Shown: positions 55,358-64,000 of the stretch, in pieces
Layout of the letters: each line of letters starts with the position of its first letter
How positions within the stretch are numbered: the stretch's first letter is position 1
DNA from: Spongiibacter marinus
GTDB lineage: Bacteria > Pseudomonadota > Gammaproteobacteria > Pseudomonadales > Spongiibacteraceae
Direction: 5' to 3'
DNA length: 64,000 nucleotides
Assembly: GCF_016906995.1 (NCBI RefSeq)
Contig: NZ_JAFBBD010000008.1
Coordinates: forward strand, 1 to 64,000
Notes under the pieces: generated by a model
Database searches by the model: none
Seen by the model: the letters and a program-made list of their open reading frames with translations, nothing else
Told to the model about the DNA's origin: nothing
Position numbers and translations under genes: made by a program

Positions 55358-57829
55358 TTAGTACTCATAGAAGATGTCGATGCCGTAGGTACGGGGCTCA
55401 CCCCAAATTACCGAGCGGTCTGCCTGAGGCAGGTTATCGACCGCTGTCAGCTCGTACTCTTCATCCAGCAGGTTCTTCGCCCACAGGCCCGCAGCGAGGC
55501 GGCCGCCAGCAAAGGGAACGTCGGTCAGGCTAAGGCGAGCGTTAACCAGCTCGTACTGACGCAGCTGCGTGTTTTTAACGTTTTCAGCACGCGAGCCGCC
55601 GTTGCGCTCGTCCATGTAGTTCACGCTGACGTTCAGGCTGGTGCGGCCCCAGTCGGCTTGCAGCAGAGTGTAGTCAGCCGAGGCAGTGAAGCTGTGCTCC
55701 GGTGCTGAGAAGAACACGAACTGGTCAGAGGCGTCGTTGCCATTGATGTCGGTGGCCTTGGTAACCTCGGTGTCGAGGTAGGCGTAGTTCAACATCATCA
55801 ACAAGTTTTCTGTGGCCAGGAAGGTCACGTCAGCTTCAAAGCCGAACATCTCTGCTTCACCGGCGTTAGTGACCTTAGTATCTGCCACTGTGCCCGCCAG
55901 GATGAAGTTCAGCTGCATGTCCTCGTATTCACTGAAGAATACATCCGCGTTGATACGCAGGCGGCGATCCATCAGCTCGCTCTTAATACCCAGCTCGTAG
56001 GAGGTCACGTACTCAGCGTCGAAGCCATCAGCGTAGCCAAAACCGTAATCGATGCCGTCAGCCGCGGGGCCTTGGTCGCCGTCTTGCTGCGGGTCGCGGG
56101 TGTTAAAACCACCAGACTTGTAGGCCTCTACACGTTTGGCGTAGATGTTGATGTCGTCAGTCAGATCGTACTCGGCAACAAAGCTGAATGAGTCGTTACT
56201 GAAGTCTTGAGAGGCTGCGATGTTGTCGAAGTCGCGGCATGTGCCATTGGTAGGGTCGCCGCCACACTGTGCAAACGAAACATCGATGGGGCCGACGGGG
56301 GTTTCTGCGTAAGTGCGGTCGATCTGGAATTTAACGGTAGAGCGCTTGTCCTCGGAGCGGCGTGCGCCGAAGGTCAAGTGCAGACGGTCGTCCAGAATAT
56401 TCGGTGTCCAGGTGAATTGGCCAAACAGCGCCGCCGCTTCGTTTTCAATATCGTAAACCTGGCTAAGCATGTTTACTGCGCGAGTGCTGCTAAGCAGGCC
56501 GCCGATGACCGGGATGTCGATATTGATTGGGCCACTCAGCTGGTGGTGAAGTGGGCCATTGTCTTCGGTGGCTTCTTCTTTGAAATAGTACGCACCGACA
56601 ATGTAGTTCACACGGCTTTCAAACAGGTCGCCGCTGATCTGCAATTCGTGAGAGTACTGCTCCTGGTTTACCTTGGGGTAGACCAGTGGCAAGCATTGGC
56701 CTGCTCCCATTACCGCTTCTGCGGCCGCGCCGCAGTACTCGTTCGAGTCCAGGCGGAAGATATCTTTACTTTCAGAATTGTCGCCATGTGGGCTTTCACC
56801 TGGCTCCAGGGGTACACCGCCACCGAGGTCGGCATAGGACTTATCGAACAGCTCGCGGTAGGCGCCGATGTACTTCACTTGGGTGTTTTCAAAGTCTTTA
56901 GTCAGCGTGAAAGCGAAGCCTTCAATATCGGTGGTTGAAGGCTCGAAAGGCATTACCGTACCGACGCGCTTCTGACGAGAGTCCGAATAGCTCGCTTTTT
57001 GGCCTGCCGATACTAAGTCAGCCTGGCTGCCTGGGATCGGTGTACGCGGACGAACGTGCTGATACTGCGTGTTGTAGTAGTCGAAATCCGACTTGTCGTA
57101 GGCAAAGTCCATTGCCAATGAGTCAGTGATATCCCAACGCAGATCGACGCGGTAGCCCTCTACGTCGCGGTCACCAAAGTCGCCGCCGGGGCCGGTGTTT
57201 TCAATGTGGCCATCCTGCATCGTGCGCATCGCCGCCAACTTCACGGCGATGGTATCGCTAAGTGGCAGGTTCAGGGTGCTCTTTGATGTAAACAGGTTGC
57301 GGTTACCTGCGGTGAATTTCTGCTTAAACTCGATGCCTTCAGTGGTGGGCTTCTTGGTCACCAGGTTGATCGCGCCACCTGTGGTGTTGCGGCCATAAAG
57401 AGTGCCCTGCGGGCCGCGCAGAATTTCGATACGTTGCAGATCTGCTACATCCAGTGCGGTACCTGTTGAGCGGGCGATATAGACGCCGTCTACATAAATA
57501 CCAACCGGTGGATCCTGGGTGATTTGCGCGTCTGAAATACCAATACCGCGAATAAAGATACGCAGTGTGGCATTATTGATTGGGAAGGGTTCAATGGTCA
57601 GGCTTGGAACCTTAGAGCCGATGTCGCCCAGGCTGCTGATGCCTTCAACTTCGAGGCGGTCTTCGCTGAACGCGGTCAATGAGATAGGCGTGTCCTGCAG
57701 TGACTCAGCTTTCTTTTGAGCCGTTACAATAACTTCCTCAAGCGCGGCTTGTGCGTATAGCGATGGCGCAAACGCCGACAAGCCCAGCCCGCCCAGTGCA
57801 GCGAGGGATTTAAGCTTACTGACTTTCAT
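55358..57829 (-). CDS. TonB-dependent outer-membrane receptor
   Basis: An 823-residue receptor. The signal peptide ends YAQA (about residue 27), followed by a TonB-box-like EEVIVTA and the plug domain with IFIRGIG, PPVGIYVDGVYIARS and RIEILRGPQGTLYGRNTTGGAINLVTKKP. The rest is a 22-stranded barrel ending in aromatic Tyr. It belongs to the large group of receptors in proteobacteria that live on complex organics, not the siderophore type with a signalling domain. The substrate is unknown; nearby genes suggest a lipophilic compound. An inverted repeat lies in the leader. Confidence 0.87.
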   Translation of the reverse strand: MKVSKLKSLAALGGLGLSAFAPSLYAQAALEEVIVTAQKKAESLQDTPISLTAFSEDRLEVEGISSLGDIGSKVPSLTIEPFPINNATLRIFIRGIGISDAQITQDPPVGIYVDGVYIARSTGTALDVADLQRIEILRGPQGTLYGRNTTGGAINLVTKKPTTEGIEFKQKFTAGNRNLFTSKSTLNLPLSDTIAVKLAAMRTMQDGHIENTGPGGDFGDRDVEGYRVDLRWDITDSLAMDFAYDKSDFDYYNTQYQHVRPRTPIPGSQADLVSAGQKASYSDSRQKRVGTVMPFEPSTTDIEGFAFTLTKDFENTQVKYIGAYRELFDKSYADLGGGVPLEPGESPHGDNSESKDIFRLDSNEYCGAAAEAVMGAGQCLPLVYPKVNQEQYSHELQISGDLFESRVNYIVGAYYFKEEATEDNGPLHHQLSGPINIDIPVIGGLLSSTRAVNMLSQVYDIENEAAALFGQFTWTPNILDDRLHLTFGARRSEDKRSTVKFQIDRTYAETPVGPIDVSFAQCGGDPTNGTCRDFDNIAASQDFSNDSFSFVAEYDLTDDINIYAKRVEAYKSGGFNTRDPQQDGDQGPAADGIDYGFGYADGFDAEYVTSYELGIKSELMDRRLRINADVFFSEYEDMQLNFILAGTVADTKVTNAGEAEMFGFEADVTFLATENLLMMLNYAYLDTEVTKATDINGNDASDQFVFFSAPEHSFTASADYTLLQADWGRTSLNVSVNYMDERNGGSRAENVKNTQLRQYELVNARLSLTDVPFAGGRLAAGLWAKNLLDEEYELTAVDNLPQADRSVIWGEPRTYGIDIFYEY

Positions 57830-57850
57830 ATATCACCCTTTTTTTGTAAG

Positions 57851-57867
57851 ACGCAATGCGATTGCGT
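57851..57867. promoter_or_regulatory. inverted repeat in the TonB receptor leader
   Basis: ACGCAAT-GCG-ATTGCGT has perfect 7-bp arms and lies 22 bp upstream of the receptor's start codon. It could be an operator or an RNA hairpin near the ribosome-binding site. Confidence 0.45.
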
Positions 57868-58074
57868 AGTTTCCCTTGATTATTCGGAATTATGGTTGTT
57901 TCTTATTGCGCATAAAGCAGATTTTGTGCAATTAGTTACACTATTGTTACTTTTATGAGAGGGATCATAGCACAGCGTTTCCCGGTAGCTGGGTAGTCTG
58001 AAACGATTATGTGCCGCGGTCATTGGCTAGAAAAATTGTGCTCGTTGTCGCCTTAGCCAGTGGGGCTTTCAAAG

Positions 58075-58117
58075 TTGACAGTGCATATTAGTCGCCGACT
58101 AAAGCAGGCCGTATAAT
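58075..58117 (+). promoter_or_regulatory. candidate promoter elements of fabV
   Basis: A TTGACA at 58075-58080 and a perfect TATAAT at 58112-58117 both precede fabV, but they are 31 bp apart and cannot form one promoter. The TATAAT alone would give a leader of about 36 nt; the TTGACA would need the weak ACTAAA at 58098. Confidence 0.35.
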
Positions 58118-58159
58118 GCCCCACAATTCAGGGCTAATAACGATGGAGCAGGACAGCGA

Positions 58160-59350
58160 ATGATCATTAAACCCCGTGTGCGCGGCTTTATGTGTGTAAC
58201 CACTCACCCCGTAGGCTGTGAGGCTAATGTTCGCGAACAAATTGACTATGTGAAGGCGCAGGGGGCTATCGAAAATGGCCCTAAAAAAGTGCTGGTGATC
58301 GGTTCTTCCACTGGCTACGGCCTGGCCTCGCGGATCAGTGCCGCCTTTGGTAGTGGGGCGGCCACGCTGGGTATCTTTTTCGAGAAAGAGGGCACGGAGA
58401 AGAAGCCGGGCACCGCAGGCTGGTATAACTCGGCGGCGTTTCACAAGTTTGCCGAGGCCGAGGGGCTGTATGCCAAGAGCATCAATGGCGACGCTTTCTC
58501 CGATGAAATAAAGCAAAAAACCATCGCGCAAATAAAGGAAGACCTGGGGCAGGTTGACCTCGTGGTGTACAGCTTGGCGGCGCCGCGTCGTCAGCACCCC
58601 AAAACCGGTGAGGTCTATAATTCGACCTTGAAGCCCATCGGCAAGGCGGTCAGCCAGCGCGGCGTGAACACCGATAAAGAAGTTATCGAAACAGTCACGC
58701 TGCCAGAGGCTTCACAGGAAGACATCGACAACACGGTGGCTGTGATGGGCGGTGAAGATTGGCAGATGTGGATCGATGCCCTCGATGAGGCCGGTGTGCT
58801 TGCTGATGGCGCCAAGACGACTGCCTACACCTACCTCGGTGAGCGCATCACCTGGGATATCTATTGGCATGGCACCATCGGTCAGGCGAAAAAAGACCTG
58901 GATAAACGCGTGGTCGACATTCGCCAGCGCTTGGCGGCCAAGGGCGGCGACGCGAGAGTCTCGGTGTTGAAGGCGGTGGTGACTCAGGCGAGCTCAGCGA
59001 TTCCGATTATGCCTTTGTACTTGTCGCTGTTGTTCAAGGTGATGAAAGCCGACGGCAGTCACGAAGGCTGTATCGAGCAGGTATACGGGCTGTTTCGCAA
59101 CAGCCTCTACAGCGATGCGCCGGTGCTGGACGACGAGGGCCGGCTGCGCGCCGATGGTCTGGAGCTGCGTGAAGAGATTCAGCAAGCCGTGGCTGAGGCC
59201 TGGGATCAGGTTACGACAGAAAACCTCCACGACCTCACCGATTTTGCGGGCTACAAGCACGAGTTTTTGAAGTTGTTTGGCTTTGATATCGACGGCGTGG
59301 ATTACGACGCCGATGTCGACCCCGTGGTGGCGATAAAAAACATGGTGTAA
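58160..59350 (+). CDS. fabV: enoyl-[acyl-carrier-protein] reductase FabV
   Basis: A 396-residue NADH-dependent reductase for the last step of fatty acid elongation. The N-terminus [20 protein letters not shown] and the extended Rossmann loop [14 protein letters not shown] are FabV hallmarks. The catalytic Tyr235 and Lys244 (Y-x8-K, in [11 protein letters not shown]) fall at the positions known for FabV. FabV enzymes are insensitive to triclosan in several gammaproteobacteria. A strong terminator follows. Confidence 0.95.
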   Translation: MIIKPRVRGFMCVTTHPVGCEANVREQIDYVKAQGAIENGPKKVLVIGSSTGYGLASRISAAFGSGAATLGIFFEKEGTEKKPGTAGWYNSAAFHKFAEAEGLYAKSINGDAFSDEIKQKTIAQIKEDLGQVDLVVYSLAAPRRQHPKTGEVYNSTLKPIGKAVSQRGVNTDKEVIETVTLPEASQEDIDNTVAVMGGEDWQMWIDALDEAGVLADGAKTTAYTYLGERITWDIYWHGTIGQAKKDLDKRVVDIRQRLAAKGGDARVSVLKAVVTQASSAIPIMPLYLSLLFKVMKADGSHEGCIEQVYGLFRNSLYSDAPVLDDEGRLRADGLELREEIQQAVAEAWDQVTTENLHDLTDFAGYKHEFLKLFGFDIDGVDYDADVDPVVAIKNMV

Positions 59351-59370
59351 GCCGCTGAATTAGCCGTGCA

Positions 59371-59399
59371 ACGGGAGCATTAGCTCCCGTTTTTATTTG
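59371..59399 (+). terminator. intrinsic terminator after fabV
   Basis: ACGGGAGC and GCTCCCGT form a perfect 8-bp stem with a 4-nt ATTA loop, followed by TTTTATTTG, 20 bp after the fabV stop. It is a textbook Rho-independent terminator. Confidence 0.9.
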
Positions 59400-59484
59400 T
59401 ACAGAAAAAATTGATTCGGGCGGTTTGCGGCGCCGCGTTGGCTGCGTTAGAGTGCAGGCCGAATCTGTCCCACCGAGAGTCTCA

Positions 59485-60867
59485 ATGTCGTCCTCCCAGC
59501 AACAGGAATTGCGCAGCCAGCTGCGTATTGCTCTGCCTATTTTTGGTGGTCAGTTGGCCCAGTCTGCCAACGGATTTGTAGACACCGTCATGGCCGGCCG
59601 CGTCTCGGCACTGGACTTGGCCGCTGTGGCAGTTGGCGCCAGTATCTGGGTGCCGGTATTTCTGTTTCTGACCGGCTTGCTAATGAGCACGACCTCGGTG
59701 CTGGCCCGCCATATGGGTGCAGGCCAGCACCACCGGGTGAGCCCGATTATGCAGCAGGCGGTGATGCTGGGTTTGCTATTTGGGGTACTGGCCTTTTTCC
59801 TGTTGCGAAACACGGCCCCTGTGCTGGCCTGGATGGATGTTGATGAGACGATGCGTCCAATGGTGCGAGAGTACCTGCGGGGCCTGAGTTGGGGCTTGCC
59901 GGCCATTGCCGTGGTATTGGCGCTGCGCAGTTACACCGAGGCGAGGGGAGACACCCGGCCCGTATTGTGGATTAGCGTGATAGGGTTGCTCGTCAATATC
60001 CCGGTGAACTACGTGCTGATCTACGGCAAATTGGGTTTTCCCGCAATGGGCGGCGTTGGCTGCGGGTGGGCCACGGCGGTGGTGATGTGGCTGATGGCGG
60101 CGCTGATGATTTTTTACGTATTGCGCCATCCCAGTTATGCAAACTCCGATGACCGCTTCAAACTGAGCCCGTGGCGGCTGGAACCGGCGACCCTGAGGTA
60201 CTTATTTGGCTTGGGCTTGCCTGTGGCCTTGGCGATATTTTTTGAAGTCAGCATTTTTGCGGTGATAGCCTTGTTGCTCAGCCAGTCCGGCCCCATCATC
60301 GTGGCGGGCCATCAACTGACCCTGAATTTCACCTCGCTGGTCTTTATGCTGCCGCTCAGTTTTGCCCTGGCGGCAACGGCGCGCATCGGCCATGCGCGCG
60401 GTCGCGAGGACGAACAAGCGCTGCGCACCGCGATAAACGTCGCCTTTCGCATTACGCTGTTTATCGGTTTTGCGGCGGCGAGCTTGCTGGTGCTGACGCG
60501 GCAGTGGATTCCCCGCATCTACACCGACAACGCAGAGGTTATTGCGCTGGCCAGTTATCTGCTGCTGTTCGCCGCGCTCTATCAAGTTTCAGACGCTCTA
60601 CAAGTGACTGCCAATGGCTGCCTGCGCGGTTTTGAAGATACCCGTGTGCCGATGTTACTCACGCTATTTGCCTATTGGGGAGTGGGTTTGCCGGTGGGCT
60701 ATGTGCTGGCAACCGGGCAGTGGCAGCTGTCGCCGATGGGGCCAAGCGGCTACTGGTTGGGCTTGTGTGCCGGGCTGAGTTGCTCAGCGCTGTTGCTGGG
60801 TGCTCGGTTGCTATGGCGCTTGCGCAGTCCACTGCAGGCGGCGCACAACAAGGCGCCTCTGCTTTGA
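59485..60867 (+). CDS. MATE-family multidrug efflux transporter (NorM-like)
   Basis: A 460-residue inner-membrane transporter with about 12 helices and the MATE signatures LPIFGGQLAQSANGFVDTVMAGRVSALDLAAVAVG in helix 1-2 and the matching second half (HQLTLNFTSLVFMLPLSFALAATARIG). It likely exports cationic drugs with Na+ or H+ exchange. The ATG at 59485 is preferred over an upstream start with an Arg-rich extension. It ends 52 bp before the MBL hydrolase gene. Confidence 0.88.
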   Translation: MSSSQQQELRSQLRIALPIFGGQLAQSANGFVDTVMAGRVSALDLAAVAVGASIWVPVFLFLTGLLMSTTSVLARHMGAGQHHRVSPIMQQAVMLGLLFGVLAFFLLRNTAPVLAWMDVDETMRPMVREYLRGLSWGLPAIAVVLALRSYTEARGDTRPVLWISVIGLLVNIPVNYVLIYGKLGFPAMGGVGCGWATAVVMWLMAALMIFYVLRHPSYANSDDRFKLSPWRLEPATLRYLFGLGLPVALAIFFEVSIFAVIALLLSQSGPIIVAGHQLTLNFTSLVFMLPLSFALAATARIGHARGREDEQALRTAINVAFRITLFIGFAAASLLVLTRQWIPRIYTDNAEVIALASYLLLFAALYQVSDALQVTANGCLRGFEDTRVPMLLTLFAYWGVGLPVGYVLATGQWQLSPMGPSGYWLGLCAGLSCSALLLGARLLWRLRSPLQAAHNKAPLL

Positions 60868-60919
60868 CGGCCCGCTGCGAAATCGACACACTTGTAGCGT
60901 GAAAAGCGGAGCACAGACA

Positions 60920-61753
60920 ATGCAAAGTGGAATTCTCGAACAATTGCGACCGACGGTGCACCGAGTGATCGCGCCAAACCCCGGCGTAATGACTGGCCCC
61001 GGCACCAATAGTTACTTACTTGGTCGCCGCCGTATAACCCTGCTCGATCCGGGGCCGCCAATGGCCGAACATGTGGAGGCTCTGGAGGCCGCTTTGCGCC
61101 AAATTGGCGGCGAGCTTACGCAAATTGTTGTGACCCACACCCATCCGGACCACTCTCCCGCGGCGGCCATGCTGGCAGAGCGTTACGATGTGCCGCTGCT
61201 TGGGCGGGCCATTGCTGATGATGGTCATCAGGACACAAGCTTTTCGCCACACATTGAGCTGCAGCACGAGCATGATATTGATGTCGATGGCGAGCGCTTA
61301 ATCGCCGTGCATACCCCCGGGCATGTCGACAATCACTTTTGCTTTCTCCATGAAGCCAGCGGCCTGCTGTTTACCGGCGACCATATTATGGAGGGGTCGA
61401 CGGTGGTGATCATCCCTCCCGCTGGCGATATGGCCGATTACATTGCGTCGCTCGAACGCATGCTGGAATACCCGCTCCAGGCCCTGGCGCCGGGGCACGG
61501 CCGTCTTATTGACGAGCCCCGCGCGGAAATCGAGGCGCTGATAAAACACCGCCTGGGGCGAGAGCACAAAGTGCGCCAAACACTTGAGTCCCAGCAGCGC
61601 CCCCAGGCGCTGGATGGCCTGGTGGTACACGCCTACGACGATGTTGACCCTGCCCTGCACCCCATAGCCCAGCTCTCGCTGTGGGCCCATCTGTTGAAAT
61701 TGCAAAAAGACGGCGAAGCGATAGAGCGCGACGGTCTATGGCAGCGCGTGTAA
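60920..61753 (+). CDS. MBL-fold metallo-hydrolase (LACTB2-like)
   Basis: A 277-residue metallo-beta-lactamase-fold enzyme with the zinc motif THTHPDH at residues 72-78, TPGHVDNHFCF, TGDHIM and APGHGRLID. The C-terminal winged segment is present as in LACTB2/glyoxalase-II-like proteins. Substrates range from thioesters to RNA, so none can be set. GGAG at 60908 supports the start at 60920; the frame is open into the MATE gene. Confidence 0.87.
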   Translation: MQSGILEQLRPTVHRVIAPNPGVMTGPGTNSYLLGRRRITLLDPGPPMAEHVEALEAALRQIGGELTQIVVTHTHPDHSPAAAMLAERYDVPLLGRAIADDGHQDTSFSPHIELQHEHDIDVDGERLIAVHTPGHVDNHFCFLHEASGLLFTGDHIMEGSTVVIIPPAGDMADYIASLERMLEYPLQALAPGHGRLIDEPRAEIEALIKHRLGREHKVRQTLESQQRPQALDGLVVHAYDDVDPALHPIAQLSLWAHLLKLQKDGEAIERDGLWQRV

Positions 61754-61866
61754 ATCCGTAAGCCGCGATAAGGCCGTTGCCCTTTCGCCAAATTGGTAAT
61801 CTTGTAGATATCAGCCATATTTCCTGTGAGAAAGCTGCCCTTTGTGCGGTGTAACGGGAGATCGAT

Positions 61867-62976
61867 ATGCGTATCGGCGTGCCAAAAGAGCAAAAAGCGC
61901 AGGAATATCGTGTGGGTTTGACGCCCAGCGCGGTGCGTCAGCTCACTGAGCAGGGTCACCAAGTCGTCGTTGAAGAGGGCGCAGGTCAGGGATCGGGCTA
62001 TCTGGATGACGAATATCGGCAAGCCGGTGCTAACGTGTTGTCAGGCGCTGAAGAGGTCTACGCGCAAGCGGCGCTTATCGTCAAAGTGAAAGAGCCCCAG
62101 CCTGGGGAAATTGACCTGCTGCGCGCGGGTCAGCACTTGTTCTGTTATCTCCACCTCGCCCCCGACATTGCGCTATGTGGTGACCTGCTTGCCAGCGGCG
62201 TGACGGCTATCGCTTATGAAACGATTACCGACGACGCGGGCCGACTGCCCCTGCTAAAGCCCATGAGTGAAATTGCGGGGCGGCTTTCAGTGCAGGCCGG
62301 GGCGCACTGTTTGGAAACTGCGCAGGGTGGTCGGGGTGTGTTGCTGGGTGCTGTTGCCGGGCTGCCGCCGGCAAAAGTGCTGGTGCTCGGTGGGGGCGTT
62401 GTGGGCAGTCAGGCCATCGACGTGGCGCTGGGAATGGGCGCAACGGTCGCGGTGGTTGAAAAGCAGCGACAGCGCCGGGATCAGTTGGCCGCTCATTACA
62501 ACAGCGCGCACCTGGCGGTACTGGCCGAGCTCGATTGCGAGGCCGTGTTGCCCAATGTCGATATGGTGGTTGGAGCGGCCTTGGTGCCGGGCGCGCGAGC
62601 GCCGCAGCTACTTAAGCGAAGCCATCTCCCACTGCTGAATGCCGGTGCGGTATTGGTCGACGTTGCGGTCGATCAGGGCGGCTGTTTTGAAAGCAGTCGT
62701 CCGACCAGTCACCAGCAGCCCACATTTATTGATCAGGGTATTGTCCATTACTGCGTCGCCAATATTCCCAGTGCAGTATCGCGAACGGCGAGCCTGGCAT
62801 TGAGTCAGGCAACGCTGCCCTACGTGCAGCGCATCGCCAGCAGTGACTTGCCCAGCATTGCGGCAACGCCGGGGATACGCGACGGTATCAATATTGCCGG
62901 TGGTGCCGTTTACTGCCCGGCGGTGGCCGAGGCGCAGCAGCGTCCGCTGGCCGATCTGGCGTCACTCACAGCCTAG
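61867..62976 (+). CDS. ald: alanine dehydrogenase
   Basis: A 369-residue NAD-dependent enzyme that interconverts alanine and pyruvate plus ammonium. The N-terminus MRIGVPKEQKAQEYRVGLTP, the YLHLAPD region and the Rossmann loop VLGGGVVGSQAIDVALGMGA match Ald, as does the length. The gene stands alone, with a stem-forming repeat about 35 bp after its stop. Confidence 0.93.
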   Translation: MRIGVPKEQKAQEYRVGLTPSAVRQLTEQGHQVVVEEGAGQGSGYLDDEYRQAGANVLSGAEEVYAQAALIVKVKEPQPGEIDLLRAGQHLFCYLHLAPDIALCGDLLASGVTAIAYETITDDAGRLPLLKPMSEIAGRLSVQAGAHCLETAQGGRGVLLGAVAGLPPAKVLVLGGGVVGSQAIDVALGMGATVAVVEKQRQRRDQLAAHYNSAHLAVLAELDCEAVLPNVDMVVGAALVPGARAPQLLKRSHLPLLNAGAVLVDVAVDQGGCFESSRPTSHQQPTFIDQGIVHYCVANIPSAVSRTASLALSQATLPYVQRIASSDLPSIAATPGIRDGINIAGGAVYCPAVAEAQQRPLADLASLTA

Positions 62977-63012
62977 GTTAACGTCATCCGAAGGGATTAG
63001 TTATCAGTGTTA

Positions 63013-63042
63013 TGCGTAGTATTTAATAGATAATGCTACGCA
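63013..63042. repeat. 11-bp inverted repeat between ald and the acyl-CoA ligase gene
   Basis: TGCGTAGTATT and AATGCTACGCA form an 11-bp stem with one G-T pair around an 8-nt A/T-rich loop. No T run follows, so it is either a regulator site for the ligase gene, 67 bp downstream, or a weak ald terminator. Confidence 0.5.
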
Positions 63043-63108
63043 AAGTCTTGTTGTGTTGCGATTCTGCTTCTAGACTCTATGTTTTCGCCGATGTTTAGGG
63101 GCTTGAAC

Positions 63109-64000
63109 ATGCCATCGTCTAAATCGCCTTCTTCCAATGCTTCTGGCCGCGCTGATCAGCTTGCTGACCTCAACTTGCCGCCGCTGACTGTCCCCCGTTT
63201 GATGGGGTGGGCCGCTCAGCAGTACGGTGCAAAAACGGCAATACAGGCAGAAGACGAGGTGCTCAGTTATCGGCAACTCAATGACCTTCGCCGCAGCGCC
63301 GGTCGCGCGTTCATGGCGCTGGGGGTTCAGTCGGGTGACCGGGTGGCTATTTGGGCGCCGAATAGTGCGCGCTGGATTATTGCCGCGCTGGGCTTGCAGT
63401 CAGTGGGCGCCGTGTTGGTGCCTCTTAATACTCGTCTGCAGGGCCCTGAGGCTGCCGATATTCTCGCGCGGGCCGGAGTGAGTGTGTTGCTGACTGTCGG
63501 TGCGCTGGAGGGGGCGGTTCCCGCCGAGGTGGTGAAAAGCGAAAGCCTACCGGCCTTGCGCCACAGTGTTCGACTGGACAGCGACGGCGACAGCGCGGAT
63601 CAGTTGGGGTGGGCGGCATTTATGGCGAAGGCCAGCGAAGCCGACGACGCTGCCTTCATTGCGCTGGAGCGCGCGATCAATCCCGAAGACAGTGCCGATA
63701 TGCTTTTTACCTCGGGTACCACCGGCAAGCCCAAGGGGGTGCTGTGTAGCCACGAACAAAACATTCGCGTATTTGCCACCTGGAGCGACACTGTTGGCCT
63801 GCGCGCCGACGACAACTACCTGATTATCAATCCCTTCTTCCACTCCTTTGGCTACAAGGCGGGGTGGTTGGCAGCCTTGATTAGCGGGTGCACGATTTTC
63901 CCCATGGCGCAGTTTGATCGCCGCCTGGTTATGGAGGCAATTTCTCGCCACCGCATCAGCATGTTGCCCGGCGCGCCCTCGCTTTACGAAATGCTACTGG
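63109..64000 (+). CDS. AMP-binding acyl-CoA ligase, FadD3-like (5' part only)
   Basis: The first 297 residues of an ANL-superfamily ligase; the frame is open to the window end. It has the P-loop LFTSGTTGKPKGVL and the segment INPFFHSFGYKAGWLAALISGCTIFP, which looks like the FadD3 branch (CoA ligation of steroid-ring or similar carboxylic acids). A hydrophilic Ser-rich N-terminus of about 20 residues precedes the domain. The catalytic C-terminal part lies outside the window, so substrate assignment is tentative. Confidence 0.82.
   Translation, partial: MPSSKSPSSNASGRADQLADLNLPPLTVPRLMGWAAQQYGAKTAIQAEDEVLSYRQLNDLRRSAGRAFMALGVQSGDRVAIWAPNSARWIIAALGLQSVGAVLVPLNTRLQGPEAADILARAGVSVLLTVGALEGAVPAEVVKSESLPALRHSVRLDSDGDSADQLGWAAFMAKASEADDAAFIALERAINPEDSADMLFTSGTTGKPKGVLCSHEQNIRVFATWSDTVGLRADDNYLIINPFFHSFGYKAGWLAALISGCTIFPMAQFDRRLVMEAISRHRISMLPGAPSLYEMLL

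Larger units (their letters stand above)
57830..58159. other. 330-bp divergent intergenic region
   Basis: No protein gene is apparent. It separates the TonB receptor (minus) from fabV (plus). It holds the inverted repeat at 57851-57867, a pair of GTTAC repeats 11 bp apart at 57935-57950, a TTGACA at 58075-58080 and a TATAAT at 58112-58117. Confidence 0.75.

Overview
This is an accessory-rich stretch of a chromosome from a free-living, probably marine gammaproteobacterium. Pseudomonad-like gene orders (arsC-wrbA-DUF2069, leuA-holD-rimI, a TIGR02647-type gene), together with TonB receptors, several lipoproteins, FabV and luciferase-like oxidoreductases, fit Cellvibrionales/Spongiibacteraceae or a relative. 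That placement is inferred from gene content, not from a marker gene. I see no rRNA, tRNA, CRISPR array, insertion sequence or prophage.

Region 1 (1-6.2 kb): a PNPOx-like flavoprotein gene, then on the minus strand a phosphate-scavenging cluster: a PhoX-type phosphatase with a collagen-like Gly-X-Y linker, a di-heme c-type lipoprotein, and a PhoA-type alkaline phosphatase. A Pho-box-like array of 11-nt-spaced repeats precedes phoX. Region 2 (6.39-16.1 kb): a complete guanidine-assimilation operon. A guanidine-I (ykkC) riboswitch precedes an ABC transporter (three genes), the two carboxyguanidine deiminase-type proteins, a biotin-dependent guanidine/urea carboxylase and an AtzF-type allophanate hydrolase. 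The chain takes guanidine to ammonium and CO2. Region 3 (16.2-20.7 kb): small housekeeping genes: CPXCG protein, macrodomain, TlpA-like lipoprotein, ArsC, WrbA, DUF2069 and SppA.

Region 4 (20.7-26.3 kb): a minus-strand trio (PEP-utilising enzyme of Rph/PpsA type, a DUF7064-like protein, a TIGR03617-like LLM oxidoreductase) faces a TetR regulator across a perfect 16-bp palindrome. It has no function I recognise and is the best candidate here for an undescribed pathway. Region 5 (26.0-35.9 kb): a GlpE rhodanese, an RND pump with its adaptor, and an envelope-lipid operon: cardiolipin synthase, two half-size PqiA proteins, and an MCE protein whose six MCE domains are three tandem copies of an A-B pair.

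Region 6 (36-51.4 kb): MaoC hydratase, two thioesterases, small unknown proteins, a DeaD helicase, a chromate transporter, an LLM flavoprotein, a DUF457 membrane protein, an amidase, an exported deacylase with an alanine-rich tail, LeuA, a pseudomonad-type polymerase III psi subunit, RimI and PbpG. Region 7 (51.4-64 kb): a response regulator with a CHASE histidine kinase, a fumarate-reductase/ketosteroid-dehydrogenase-type flavoprotein next to a TonB receptor (each with an inverted repeat just upstream), FabV, a MATE pump, an MBL hydrolase, alanine dehydrogenase and the start of an acyl-CoA ligase cut by the window end.
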